From NCBI GenBank assembly GCA_905250115.1, contig CAJNOI010000008.1, positions 1,069,822 to 1,133,821 on the forward strand: a stretch of DNA of 64,000 nucleotides, given 5' to 3'. The notes under the pieces are model-generated. The model was not told where the DNA came from and did not search any database. It saw only the letters and a list, made by a program, of their open reading frames with translations. Positions 23,601 through 34,585 of the stretch are shown piece after piece. The DNA is from Adineta steineri (taxonomy: Eukaryota > Rotifera > Eurotatoria > Adinetida > Adinetidae). The stretch's first letter is position 1. Every line of letters starts with the position of its first letter. The position numbers and the translations under genes are program-made.

Positions 23601-25138
23601 CACATAGTCATTTTTATATAAATACGAATAATTTCTGTTTCAAACAAGTCGAGACACCGTTCTATTGCCTTAAGATATTTTAAGATCATATGATGTCATT
23701 TGTCTAATGATGGGTAATCGACTTTTTGTCGGTTATTTCCATTCGTTCATTCTATTAGAAATTTGTCAATGGTCATCGCCTGAGCTTATATGTATGTATA
23801 AATGTATATGAAATGAGCATTTACTCGTTTCCGATAACATTGACTGTACAGAAAAATGAACACGCACGGACAATCAGACAAAAGATGAATGTGTGCTCTT
23901 CTTGTATGTCGTAAAATCAAATTTTGAGACATGTTAGTACTATAGAAACTATATGACATAGAGAGAAAAGATCACTTGTTTTTTTTCATGCGTTGATAAA
24001 TATTATTGATATCTAGGTTTTTTCTTCCTTCTGTTTCTGCGCGTTCAAACCAATTATTCGTACTCCATCAATCAATTGACTTTTCTTTTTCCTTCCTTAA
24101 AGCATATACAAGTTGGTTATGAAATGCAAACAAAACATTATTAACTTCTATATAATACAATTCGTGAAATGTAAAGTAAATGATCATGAACAAAAGTTTT
24201 GTATAAGTAATATTACATGTTGTTCTTTTTCTTCTTCTTCTTCAAAAAATCTCTCAATTGTAATAATACATATAGACACTCACATATATATATATATATA
24301 TAACCTGACTCAAATTATTCTCAATATATATGAGACAGAATACTTATAAGTGAACGTTCTTTAGCACGTATCTATCATAAAGTAGTCAGTGTAAATATGA
24401 CCCGAATATAAAGATGATGATTGTTAGTTGTTCTTAAGTCGTGTAGTAATGTCCACGCGTAGTTGCATGACATAGGCGATATATGTCGTGTATGTATTAC
24501 TAGGGTTTTTTGAGTGTGCATGTCTCTTCATCATCGCCGCCACGGTCGCTATACGACTATTGACCACTACTATTGTATGACGCATGGGAAGTAATTCAGT
24601 TTCATTCATTTTTAATCAATTTGTAAATAGACAAGAGCGAACTCGTCTTCTCCGGAGGGGTAGTCAGTTGGCTATCCTCATCTGTACATATTTCTCAGTA
24701 GTGCGTGTGTGTGTGTGTGTGTGTTGTTCTAATTACTATTGTATAGTATCCATTGCGTGCGTGTCGTAGAACAAAAGAGAGAAGACGATTCTCGTGGACA
24801 ATATATATATATTGTATACATATTTCACCGCCTTCTTCAATTAGTAATTTGAATGTTGTTCGTTTTGTCAAACAGAGAAAAAAAAGGAATTCATTGCACG
24901 ATTATGATGTAAGACATAGTACTTTTTTTCGAACGATACAATGAATAAAAGCAATTGTTGTGATCTGACATGTTGGATAATGATTGTATATGTATCAGAT
25001 GTTATTGATACATCGGTGTCAAACATATCATTATATTAACGAGAATAATTGTATCTGTTTTATTTCAGAATATTATTATTATTAAACAAAACAAAAAAAA
25101 AGAAAGAAGAAGTAGACACAAAAAAAAACATTTTATAA
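20605..25138. other. Long spacer without recognisable genes
   Basis: 4.5 kb of AT-rich DNA after the hillarin stop. It holds simple repeats: a TTC run (20955-20981), GT repeats (21674-21692 and 24704-24724) and ATAT runs. ORFs are short and made of simple repeats. Near the end, TTTTATTTCAG (to 25068) would suit a 5' UTR splice acceptor for the Ig gene. Confidence 0.5.
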
Positions 25139-27498
25139 ATGGATTTTTATCGACGATTCTTTATTATTTGGTTATTACTTCTATTGATTGATATTATCTA
25201 TGGTAAGTGTTGATAATTGATTTATGATTAGCTCTTTAAAAAAAAAAGAATGAATCTATCATGCGAAAGTTACTCCCAAAGGGATATCGGTTAATGTGTA
25301 ATTTTTAGTGAAAATAATAGGTTGAAGCAGTTGAATGAAGTTTAATTGAATAATTTATATTTTTTCTAAAAAGAAGGAAGAAGGGATTCAATGAGGAGGA
25401 AGCAATGTATGTCAAGCTGAATTAGTTTGATTAAGAATAATCTGTCTGTAAATAAAAGAATTTCAATTATCTAATTCAAATATCACCAGCAGTTATAAAT
25501 GGATAAAATTTGTTTTCTTTTGTTATGTAGACGTAGGGATAGAATGCATTGTTGTTCAATATTTATAGTAACAAAATACAGATTTCTATATACACTATTT
25601 AGAATAGATTGATCTATTTTGATCGATAATTGATAGAATTTGTCGAGATCGGAACAATCTAATCAGTTAGATACGTCAAAACTCAATCTAATAGATTCTA
25701 TTGATCGACATATATTCTTACGACAATCGAGTTTTTATTTTGGAGTTTTTCTTAATCATACATTAATAAACTTGTCCATTCTTGTTAGTATTTATAGATT
25801 TCAGAATAACAGGTTTCAACTATGATCGATCATTATTCATTAGTAATGCTTGACATAAAGAAAAAAAACTGAAGTAATAATCAGTCATTTTTACAAAATT
25901 CTATACTCGAAAGTTTTCCATAAACTAATGATATTCAAGCATGTATTTGAATTCTTTATACGTAAATAAAGAAAATCAATTCCATCTTCGGGGCTATTGT
26001 GATATAACATTTTTCGTTCAAAAACAACTTTAATAAAACGGAGGATTCTATAATATTATCAAAAATATGTGTAAGTGTTAATAAAAAACAAATTCGAACT
26101 GTTAGCATTAGGATTGTAATCTTTGTGTAAACATGAATGCATTTGAAAATCGTTTATTTATGTATCTTCAAAGATGTTGATCTGTCTTATCTTTTTCTTC
26201 ATATTAAACATCTTAGAGATAATCGCTCAAATACTTCTAATAATAGCAATCAATATTACAAAAGACAAATCATTGTAAACACTAGATAATAGGTTTTTTC
26301 GTTTTTAAATGTTCGGAATACATGCCATAAATTAATATCGATGTCTAAATTTCTACGAGCCACATTTCTAGTATTTAATGACTTGTTCTTTATTCCATTA
26401 CCAACGATATATAGCACTCTATAGTCATGATGTAACTATTTGTTGATATCATTAGAACTGAATGAGAGATTCAATATCTATGATCAAATCGTTCTAGTAC
26501 ATACTGAAGCTAAAGCATCAAGAAAAAAATTTCCTATTATATCTTATCCTTTATTCTTAATTTCATATTTAATTATAGCAACGTCAAGAATACAGCCAAA
26601 ACGTGTAACAGCTGAATATGGTTCTGATCTATCTCTTTCATGTACATTTCCAGAAGAAGACAGTGACAAAACTGTAAGAAAACCAAATCCTTCTCGATAT
26701 ACATATTACATTTTGTTAATCTATTTTTAAGATTGTTCAATGGCTTTATCAAAATTCAACTGATTATCATAGCAATCATCGTTCGAATAAAATTTATTGG
26801 CGACCATTATTTCTTAATTCACAATTATTAACATCAAGTGAAACACGTTATAGTATTCAACAAAAAAGCCAACAAACTAATGATACATCTGTTACATATT
26901 CAACAATATTAACTTTAGCAAAAGTAACGGAATCAGATGAAGGTCTTTATATGTGTAAATCACTTTCACCTAAATTAATTCAAATGACTTATCAAGTTCG
27001 AGTTATACGTTAGTTTAAAATATCGATCATTTTTATTTTAATCTATTAATAATTTCTCTTTTTTTCCAGAAAGTCTTGATATAACTCCAAAACAAATTAT
27101 AATTCCAGCTGATGAACTTGGTCAATATTCCATTCGTTTGAATTGTATATTAACAGATAATCATACAGGTCGACGTCATGAAATACATTGGTGGCATAAT
27201 AATAAACGACTTGGAACAAATTCGAATCGACATGCACGTATAACAAAGAATTCAACTCAACATTCATTTATATCCACATTATTCTATACGGGTGAGCCGG
27301 CTAATATAGCTGGAAGTTATATATGTGAATCAGATCCATTAAGAAAATCTGTTTCAGTTCATTTAGAAGCAAATAAATCTTCAGGTATAATTTTGAATTT
27401 TACTAAAAAAAGATGAAAACATTATATTTATTTTAGATTTATTAAATAGATCATATTTAATTTTAATAATAGGAATTTTCTTAACAAGATTTCTATGA
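25139..27498 (+). CDS. Two-Ig-domain surface protein, probably membrane- or GPI-anchored
   Basis: Exons 25139-25202, 26579-26673, 26732-27008, 27070-27384 and 27437-27498 join in frame to 270 residues. The first exon encodes a signal peptide (MDFYRRFFIIWLLLLLIDII). Two immunoglobulin domains follow: the first has LSLSC, a VQW tryptophan and DEGLYMC; the second has IRLNC, IHWWH and AGSYIC. The last exon supplies a short hydrophobic tail (YLILIIGIFLTRFL) ending at the stop, which suits a GPI-anchor signal or a very short membrane anchor. The role is inferred as cell-surface recognition or adhesion. Exon order and every intron phase match the minus-strand paralogue at 32986-34585. The first intron is 1376 bases, long for this region. 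If the last intron is not spliced, the ORF ends at 27416 without the hydrophobic tail. Confidence 0.8.
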
Positions 27499-28530
27499 TA
27501 GAATTCAGTACAGACAAACGAAAATCTACCGGTGAAATTTCTCGTTTGTCTGTTATGAAAAATTAAATTTGCTACTGTGTATATTCAGTATTTTTTATTG
27601 TTTCATTCAGTTTTTTTTTGTAGTTTTGAAAAAAAAAAGAAATTAAGAATAAAAATTGAAGCGCCTTGTATTATGAATGTCACCAGTTTTTTTTAGAAAA
27701 CAAATATTTTAAATAAAAATCAAGAATTCATTTCTAGAATGGATCAAGTTGTGTCAAAAAAAACAACAAAAGATACATCGGAAAAGATTTATTCATTTCA
27801 GTTTCAAAATGATAGAATAACTTGACAAGATATGTTTTTGCTTCCCATCACCGAGTTGTAATTCCTGAACTTGAATGTATAATATCTGTCATTATCTAAA
27901 TATCATAGACATAAAAATAAGTTCGTTTTGTGTTTGTCATCGGGGATATTTTCGTTTGTGATACAGTTCAAGAACAAATGAATAAAATATCAATTTATTT
28001 TTTCTTATTTCTACAGTGAGTTTATATATATAAATCAATAAGTCGTTCTTGGCCACTCAGTTTTTTCACACATCAACTAGATTGCTCATAATCTATGTTT
28101 CTTGTTCATGAATATCTATAAAAAACAAACAAATCGTTTCTCTGCATTAACAACTATCAAAATTCACACATGTCTCTTACAAATAATTTTATTATCAACA
28201 ACATATTAATACTTTCTTTTCTCACACTACCTGATCTCTCATCATCTTTGCCAAAAGTTCTAATAATTAAGAAGAGAAGCATCAGAAACTGTAAATCTAA
28301 CAATGAATCGTAACTAAGATAACACTTTTCTCAGTCTTAATGTCTTATGACGTATTCAATGTAATGTCCTTCATCAAAATCAGAGTCAAACACTTTACTC
28401 CATCTTCCAATCTCTAGTGTCCATGTCAAAATAATAATATAACTTTTTTCTCCACATCCCATGTAAGCTCATTTCCTCCATTACATATTTACATTACATA
28501 TATGGCATTGACTGCACACTGCTCAAGCCA
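27499..28530. other. Spacer between the Ig gene and the first tandem copy
   Basis: AT-rich DNA containing the 3' UTR stem-loop described separately. Beyond it I see no coding exon or transposon ends. Confidence 0.45.
27510..27553 (+). promoter_or_regulatory. Perfect stem-loop just after the Ig-gene stop codon
   Basis: ACAGACAAACGA (27510-27521) and TCGTTTGTCTGT (27542-27553) form a perfect 12-base stem around a 20-base loop, starting 12 bases after the stop codon of the Ig gene. It would lie in the 3' UTR. A role in RNA stability or processing is only a suggestion. Confidence 0.45.
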
Positions 28531-28962
28531 ATCAACAGATTAACATTAATTGGTAAGTTATATAACAATCATATAAGACAAGTTCATGCAGCTCATTTTC
28601 ACCTACATCATATATTATTATTCAACAAAATTCTACATATCCCTTCTTGCTTTTCCTTCAGGCATTGTTTACTATAAACAACAACTTTATCTTTTTATTT
28701 CTTCTTCTTCTTCTTCTTCTTTTAGTCAATTCTGATCTCAACGAATGATAACTTTTATGAGTGATAAATGAATACAAAAAGAAAACGATTCTCTCAAATA
28801 TTCAATAAAAATTAGATGTGTTGATTCATTTTCTTTCATATTGATATGAGTGTAGAAATTAGTGAAAGCATAATTGATTGGATTCAATTGATGTAAGTCG
28901 TTTAGTATTCATTAGCATTAAGCAATAATTTTTTTCCTCTTCTCTCGACAGTATTGTTTATC

Positions 28963-28970
28963 TATAAATA
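28963..28970 (+). promoter_or_regulatory. TATA box of tandem copy A
   Basis: TATAAATA, followed by ACGCACAATCACATTCATCT, is the same in copy B (31312-31319). A transcription start about 30 bases downstream is likely, in the pyrimidine-rich CACATTCATCTCTTCAC. The 5' UTR exon would then end at the GTAAGG donor near 29056, and the coding exon begins after the acceptor TATTTAG at 29206-29212. Confidence 0.55.
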
Positions 28971-29217
28971 TACGCACAATCACATTCATCTCTTCACTAC
29001 TTTATTGATTCATTCTTATATATTTGTATTTTATTCGAATAAAGCACGTATTCCGGTAAGGAGCCATATTCATTTTATATACTTGAATGATTGATTAGGT
29101 AGATAGATAAACGTATACATATATATATCTTGTCTCTTCTAAGTGAAATATCACACTGATAAAACGATCGATCTTAACCAAACGATATTTTCATATTTCC
29201 GTGCTATTTAGATTGTC

Positions 29218-29847
29218 ATGCAATCATCCACTTCTCTATCTTCGATATCATCTTCAACATCAAGTAATTCATCTATTTATGGTTCTCGAACTATTCTTGA
29301 AACAAAAGATCTACCTTTTGCTGCACCTCGATGTCGATCATCGATTGCCGCTTTTCTCGATGAGGATCAAACCCTGTTTTCTTCACCATCATCATCGCCA
29401 CCACCACTACCTCCTCCACGTCGTCGTCAAACACAACTTCCATCTTCAAATAAAACAATGATCAAATGTCGACAACTCTTTCGTACTTGTTTATCATCAA
29501 CATCATCTCCACTTTCATTACCGACACAAACTGCACATCTAAATACAACTCTTCGAAAAGAATATTTTGCTAAACTATGTCACAATCATCGATTACTTCT
29601 TGTTCTCACTGATTATCAATGTAAATGTGGTTGTCATTTTTCGATGGAAGAAGGCAGTTTTGTGATCTTATATGAAACAAAAAATGAACTATCAACATTT
29701 AAGAAAAGTGGTAGTGTGACAGTAATATCAAATGAATTAGTTTGTTCAAAAGTTCCAATTGAATTTGTATGTGATGTAGAATTATTGCGTTCTCGTGTTC
29801 GTTGTCGACGTTTTGATAGTGATGATGAACAAAGTTTTGATTTATAA
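29218..29847 (+). CDS. Ser/Pro-rich protein with a divergent SH3-like C-terminal domain, copy A
   Basis: A single coding exon of 209 residues begins at the ATG 29218, six bases after a splice acceptor. The first 110 residues are Ser-rich, with a proline run (PPPLPPPRRR) that looks like an SH3 or WW ligand. Residues about 120-195 read like a divergent SH3 fold: RLLLVLTDYQ in place of ALYDY, then FSMEEGSFVILYE, and VPIEFVCDVE near the end. The usual SH3 tryptophan pair is absent. The acidic tail is DSDDEQSFDL. I do not recognise a named family and the SH3 reading is inference. It differs from copy B at about five positions. Confidence 0.8.
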   Translation: MQSSTSLSSISSSTSSNSSIYGSRTILETKDLPFAAPRCRSSIAAFLDEDQTLFSSPSSSPPPLPPPRRRQTQLPSSNKTMIKCRQLFRTCLSSTSSPLSLPTQTAHLNTTLRKEYFAKLCHNHRLLLVLTDYQCKCGCHFSMEEGSFVILYETKNELSTFKKSGSVTVISNELVCSKVPIEFVCDVELLRSRVRCRRFDSDDEQSFDL

Positions 29848-30842
29848 AATAAATTGTTATTTGCATTTTTTTAAATAAAATAAAATTTGAACAAAAGTTA
29901 ACTGATTCATTTTATAGTGTAACAGCTTTTAACATTATGATTTGAAAGATTTTTTAGTAATATTAATCGAAAGTTTTTTGTCTGTGAGACAGTTGCATGT
30001 CATACTGAACTTATTTTTAATAGGTATAACTGAATGTAATAAAAAACTAAAGTCGAATTTTCGTAAGAGATTATAATGAACAGTGAAGACTTTAGTGACA
30101 TATGCATATTATTCACTGAAAATTAAAAATGTTCAAGTTGAACATGAATTATTTCGTTTGATATGTCACGTTTTCTATCAAATATGTATTGTCTTGTGTT
30201 TTTCGATACTTCAATCGTAAGCATAGAGATATATTTTCTCGTGTTCATTACATTACTCACCAACTCATACTCATGAACACTTTAATGAATAACTGAAGAA
30301 TTTATTACATAATTTTTATGAATGACGATGAAAAAAAGCCGATCATTGAAAATCATTTGATGAAAGAAATAAGGTGCACCCGATGTTCACTATACGACTG
30401 TAAGCATTCTTTTACTGAATGCATAACTAAACTGTTCGCTCTTCGACTGTCGTTTCTTTTAAAGAGCAGTAGAAGCCCTACATAATGAAAAATAATGATA
30501 ATCTGATATAATCATTAACTCATATTGGTTATCTCCTTTTTTTTATATAATATATCTTTATAGCAGACATCCATCAACTTGGCTATATTGTATTGTGATA
30601 TTTAAAAAATCATATCAATTATTTCAATGTCGATTACGTAAAAGAATATCTTTGACAGAATTTAATTTTAATAATTTCATAGTATTGTATAAGCGTCAAT
30701 TATATTTGGCAAGGAATGCATCATTAAACTGCATGTCTTTTATTGAATATTTCTAATAAAACTATTGCACACCTGAGTCTATTTCACGTATCAATCACAT
30801 TCGATGACAAGTTCATATAATGATGCGCTTTTCTCATAACAA
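29848..30842. other. Spacer between the tandem copies
   Basis: AT-rich unique DNA between copy A and the start of copy B. No ORF or transposon end was noticed. Polyadenylation of copy A probably uses AATAAA-like signals just after 29850. Confidence 0.4.
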
Positions 30843-31311
30843 TCAGGAGATTAGCATTAATTGGTAAGTTATCTAACAATCATGTAATATAACTTCATGC
30901 AGCTCATTTTCACCTACATCACAATTTATTTAACAAAAATTTATCACATCACTGACATTTAACATAATTCTACCGGTCTATCCATCCATCTTTCCTTTCC
31001 TTTAGGCATTGTTTACTATAAACAACAACTTTATCTTTTTATTTCTTCTTCTGCTTCTTCTTCTTTTAGTCAATTCTGATCTCAACGAATGATAACTTTT
31101 ATGAGTGATAAATGAATACAAAAAAAAATAAAAACGATTCTCTCAAATGTTCAATAAGAATTCGATGTGTTGATTCATTTTCTTTCATATTGATATGAGT
31201 GTAGAAATTAGTGAAAGTGTAATTGATTGGATTCAATTGATGTAAGTCGTTTAGTATTCATTAGCATTAAGCAATAATTTTTTTTCTCTTCTCTCGACAA
31301 TATTGTTTATC

Positions 31312-31319
31312 TATAAATA
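31312..31319 (+). promoter_or_regulatory. TATA box of tandem copy B
   Basis: TATAAATA in a block shared with copy A. The following bases are unchanged through CACATTCATCTCTTCACTAC. The 5' UTR exon would end at a GTAAGA donor near 31399, and the coding exon starts after TTTTATTAG at 31604-31612. Confidence 0.55.
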
Positions 31320-31617
31320 TACGCACAATCACATTCATCTCTTCACTACTTCATTCTTATATATTTATATTTTATTCGAATAAAGCACGTATCTCTCGGT
31401 AAGAATTCATATACATAGTGCGCACTTGAATGATTGATTGGATCGATGGATGAATGTATATAATATCTTGTCTCTTCTAAGTGAAATATCACACTACTGA
31501 AAATAGTTCGAGGTAGATGAGAATATCTTCAGATCGTACTATCAGCTCATAACTGACTTTTTCTCCGTAATCGATATATAGAATGATTAAATTTATTTTT
31601 TATTTTATTAGATTATC

Positions 31618-32250
31618 ATGCAGTCAGCTACTTCTCTTTCTTCAATATCATCTTCAACATCAAGTAATTCATCTATTTATGGTTCTCGAACGATTCTTGA
31701 AACAAAAGATCTACCTTTTGCTGCACCTCGATGTCGATCATCGATTGCCGCTTTTCTCGACGATGATCAAACTCTTTTCTCTTCACCATCATCATCGCCA
31801 CCACCACTACCTCCTCCACGTCGTCGTCAAACACAACTTCCATCTTCAAATAAAACAATGATCAAATGTCGACAACTCTTTCGTACTTGTTTATCATCAA
31901 CATCATCATCGCCACTTTCTCTACCAACACAAGCTGCACATCTAAATACAACACTTCGAAAAGAATATTTTGCTAAGCTATGTCACAATCATCGATTACT
32001 TCTTGTTCTCACTGATTATCAATGTAAATGTGGTTGTCATTTTTCGATGGAAGAAGGCAGTTTTGTGATCTTATATGAAACAAAAAATGAACTATCAACA
32101 TTCAAGAAAAGTGGTAGTGTGACAGTAATATCAAATGAATTAGTTTGTTCAAAAGTTCCAATTGAATTTGTATGTGATGTAGAATTATTGCGTTCTCGTG
32201 TTCGTACAAGACGTTTTGATAGTGATGATGAACAAAGTTTTGATTTATAA
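31618..32250 (+). CDS. Ser/Pro-rich protein with a divergent SH3-like C-terminal domain, copy B
   Basis: 210 residues, the tandem duplicate of the gene at 29218-29847. Differences from copy A are an Ala for Ser at residue 4, Asp for Glu in DDDQ, one extra Ser, Ala for Thr in the TQAAH stretch, and Thr for Cys near the C-terminus (RVRTRRF). The same proline run, SH3-like segment and acidic tail are present. Both copies keep intact frames and matching splice and promoter signals, so both are probably expressed. Confidence 0.8.
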   Translation: MQSATSLSSISSSTSSNSSIYGSRTILETKDLPFAAPRCRSSIAAFLDDDQTLFSSPSSSPPPLPPPRRRQTQLPSSNKTMIKCRQLFRTCLSSTSSSPLSLPTQAAHLNTTLRKEYFAKLCHNHRLLLVLTDYQCKCGCHFSMEEGSFVILYETKNELSTFKKSGSVTVISNELVCSKVPIEFVCDVELLRSRVRTRRFDSDDEQSFDL

Positions 32251-32255
32251 AAATA

Positions 32256-32985
32256 AATTGTATTTTGCATTTTTTTTTAATAAGATTATTGTTTAATTAT
32301 CGTATGAGTTTAAGCAAAGCTTGTCCTTGTGGATTGATAATGAATTCATTTTCAGAATGTATCAATTGCCAGCGGTAGTATAACTAATCCGTTCTTTGCT
32401 TATTTCCCGGATGCGTAATGTGAAAGAAAGAAAGAGAGAGAGAGAGTTGAAGAAGGATGATTATTTTGAGATAAGATGATGATGATGATGATGTAATAAT
32501 AACTAAGTGAGTGGAACATGAGAAATACAACATTGATGAGGAAAGATGAAAATTGTTTCACTCTTGCTTTTGTTTAATATTTGTCATCAAATTTTCTTAC
32601 TACATAGATATATTTTCTTTTCTTTATTCTTCTAATATAAGTATAATTGGAAACATGTCGAGCGACACTTTTCCAAGGCCAATTGACGATGATAGAAACT
32701 TACATTGATATATACATAAAATTCATTGTTTGACTTTTCCTTCTCGATATTCTCATGAGAAAACATTCCCAAGTAGTCCAGTGACAAGGTCTTATATATT
32801 GAGAGTCTACTGTCATCTTCATTTGTAATTTGGATCGATGAACAGACAATGCAAAAGAAAAAACAGAAAAAGCGAACATGATAACAAACACTGTGTAACA
32901 CACATGCATCAAATTGAGAAAGAATTATACGATAAAAAAGAAAGAAAGCAAGAACGAGGAGAAGAAGAAGATGAAAAATAATTAT
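32256..32985. other. Spacer with GA and GAT microsatellites
   Basis: Between copy B and the end of the minus-strand Ig gene. It contains a GAAAGAAAGA/GAGA run (32422-32447) and a GAT repeat (32477-32494). No gene seen. Confidence 0.45.
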
Positions 32986-34585
32986 TCATCGTATAATAAA
33001 AATGATGATCATGATGAAAACTAATAATAACCATGTAGACATTAGTTTGCTACTCATCGATCTTGAATATTCGAGTACTAAAAGAAATATAATTTCGATA
33101 ATCATTTGGTAAAAATAAAAAGAAGAAGAAGAATTTGATTTACCCGCAGATGTATAAACTATTTGTACATCTTTAATTATTAATCCATTATCATAGTTAC
33201 ATGTGAATAATCCTGAATCATTCGTAGATAAATTATGTATATATAATATTAATGTTGCTTGATTATTATGAGAATATTTATTAATTAAATGTGAATTTCT
33301 TTGATGACTTATTTCATGTTTATTATGATACCATTTGATTTTTAATGGATCAATTATATTTTGATCTAATTCACGTATTGTACATGATAAATTAATTGAA
33401 CGTTGTAAATGATTTAATTCAATAATTCCATCATTTGGCAAGATTTTCATTAAAGCTTAAAAGAAAAATCTTTGTTAAAACGAAAGTTTTTGTTTTGTTA
33501 TACTTACGAATAACAGTTAAATTAAAATTATTTGCTGATGATTGATATTGATTTGATTTACACATATAAATACCTTCATCAGATACATTTAATTTATTTA
33601 TAGTTAATATTGATAAGTGTTTTTCTGTCTGAAGATTATAACCACTATAATCAACTATGAAACGTTGATTATTTTGTGTTAAACGACGTGCATTTGCATA
33701 TAATGGTAACCATTTTATACCATCGATTGTAGGAGCTCTTGGACGATATACCCAAGTAATCTAAGATTTACATACAAATAGAGATGAAAGGTATAGAGAG
33801 AGAAAAAAAAATTTTCGAAGACATACAACAGCATTTGGAGGTAATTGAGCGATTTCACATCGAAGTGAAATGATGGAATCGAGTTCTCCACTTATAAATC
33901 GGATGTTTGACGAATCGACAATACCTTGAAATATTTAATTAATCAAAATAAAAGAAAAAGTTTTTTGTTGTTGTGTTCATATATATGTTCTCCCATTGGG
34001 ATATATTTCTTTTCCTGCTGTTCAATTTAATGACTAAGTCATAGGGCGGATCTATTATTATTTGCTATTTTACCACTATCATATTAATAAAAAAGAATGC
34101 TTTCATCTTGTCCAACTGTTCTTTCAATTGAGATGCTCAATATGATTCCTTGATCAAGGCAAATTAAATAGGCAACAATATAGAAGTTAATTTCTGTAGT
34201 GACCAAGGCACCGTACTGTTTTCTTAACATTTTGTGTCTCGAATGTGTACGGCCTTTGGCAAATAACAATGGAAAAATCTCTTTTTTTTTCTTTCTCACT
34301 TCACACAAATATTGTTGTTATACACACGAGAGATTAATTAGCTATACATACCTTGACTTAACGGGTAAAGCACGCACAATCAAACAGAAAAAGAAAAAAT
34401 ATCTATAATTGAATGATTTTTTGTTTATATTAGATGTATAGATACATATTCCCTATCTCCAAAGGCATAGTCAATGAAGGATGAAAATGCCATAGAGATG
34501 TGAATAATTCCTAAAGAAGAAAGAAAATCTAACAAGTATATTTACCGGTAATAGTTATGATAAGTAAAATAAGTTGAATAATCAT
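32986..34585 (-). CDS. Two-Ig-domain surface protein, paralogue of the gene at 25139-27498
   Basis: Exons 34546-34585, 33827-33924, 33508-33760, 33144-33455 and 32986-33077 join in frame to 264 residues. A short signal peptide (MIIQLILLIITITG) is followed by one Ig domain with ISLRC, ITWVY and DEGIYMC and a second with INLSC, IKWYH and DSGLFTC. The last exon gives a hydrophobic tail (TWLLLVFIMIIIFIIR) at the very C-terminus, again suiting a GPI signal or anchor. Intron phases equal those of the plus-strand paralogue at every junction. The last intron has a length divisible by three and is open, so a retained form would add 22 residues. Role inferred: surface recognition. Confidence 0.8.

Larger units (their letters stand above)
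28531..29855 (+). repeat. Tandem duplication, copy A
   Basis: A segment repeated in direct orientation at 30843-32255. Matching landmarks in order: ATTAATTGGTAAGTTAT, AGGCATTGTTTACTATAAAC, the CTT-rich run, a shared TATA-box block, the 5' UTR exon end before GTAAG, and the whole coding exon. Identity is patchy in introns and near complete in the coding exon. Confidence 0.85.
30843..32255 (+). repeat. Tandem duplication, copy B
   Basis: Direct repeat of 28531-29855 with the same landmark order. The CTT run is interrupted (CTTCTTCTGCTTCTTC), and the 5' UTR intron before the coding exon is longer and almost unrelated to that of copy A. Confidence 0.85.

Noticed and set aside
31673..31858. Minus-strand ORF in tandem copy B
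   Set aside because: Antisense shadow of the coding exon; the same frame in copy A is interrupted.
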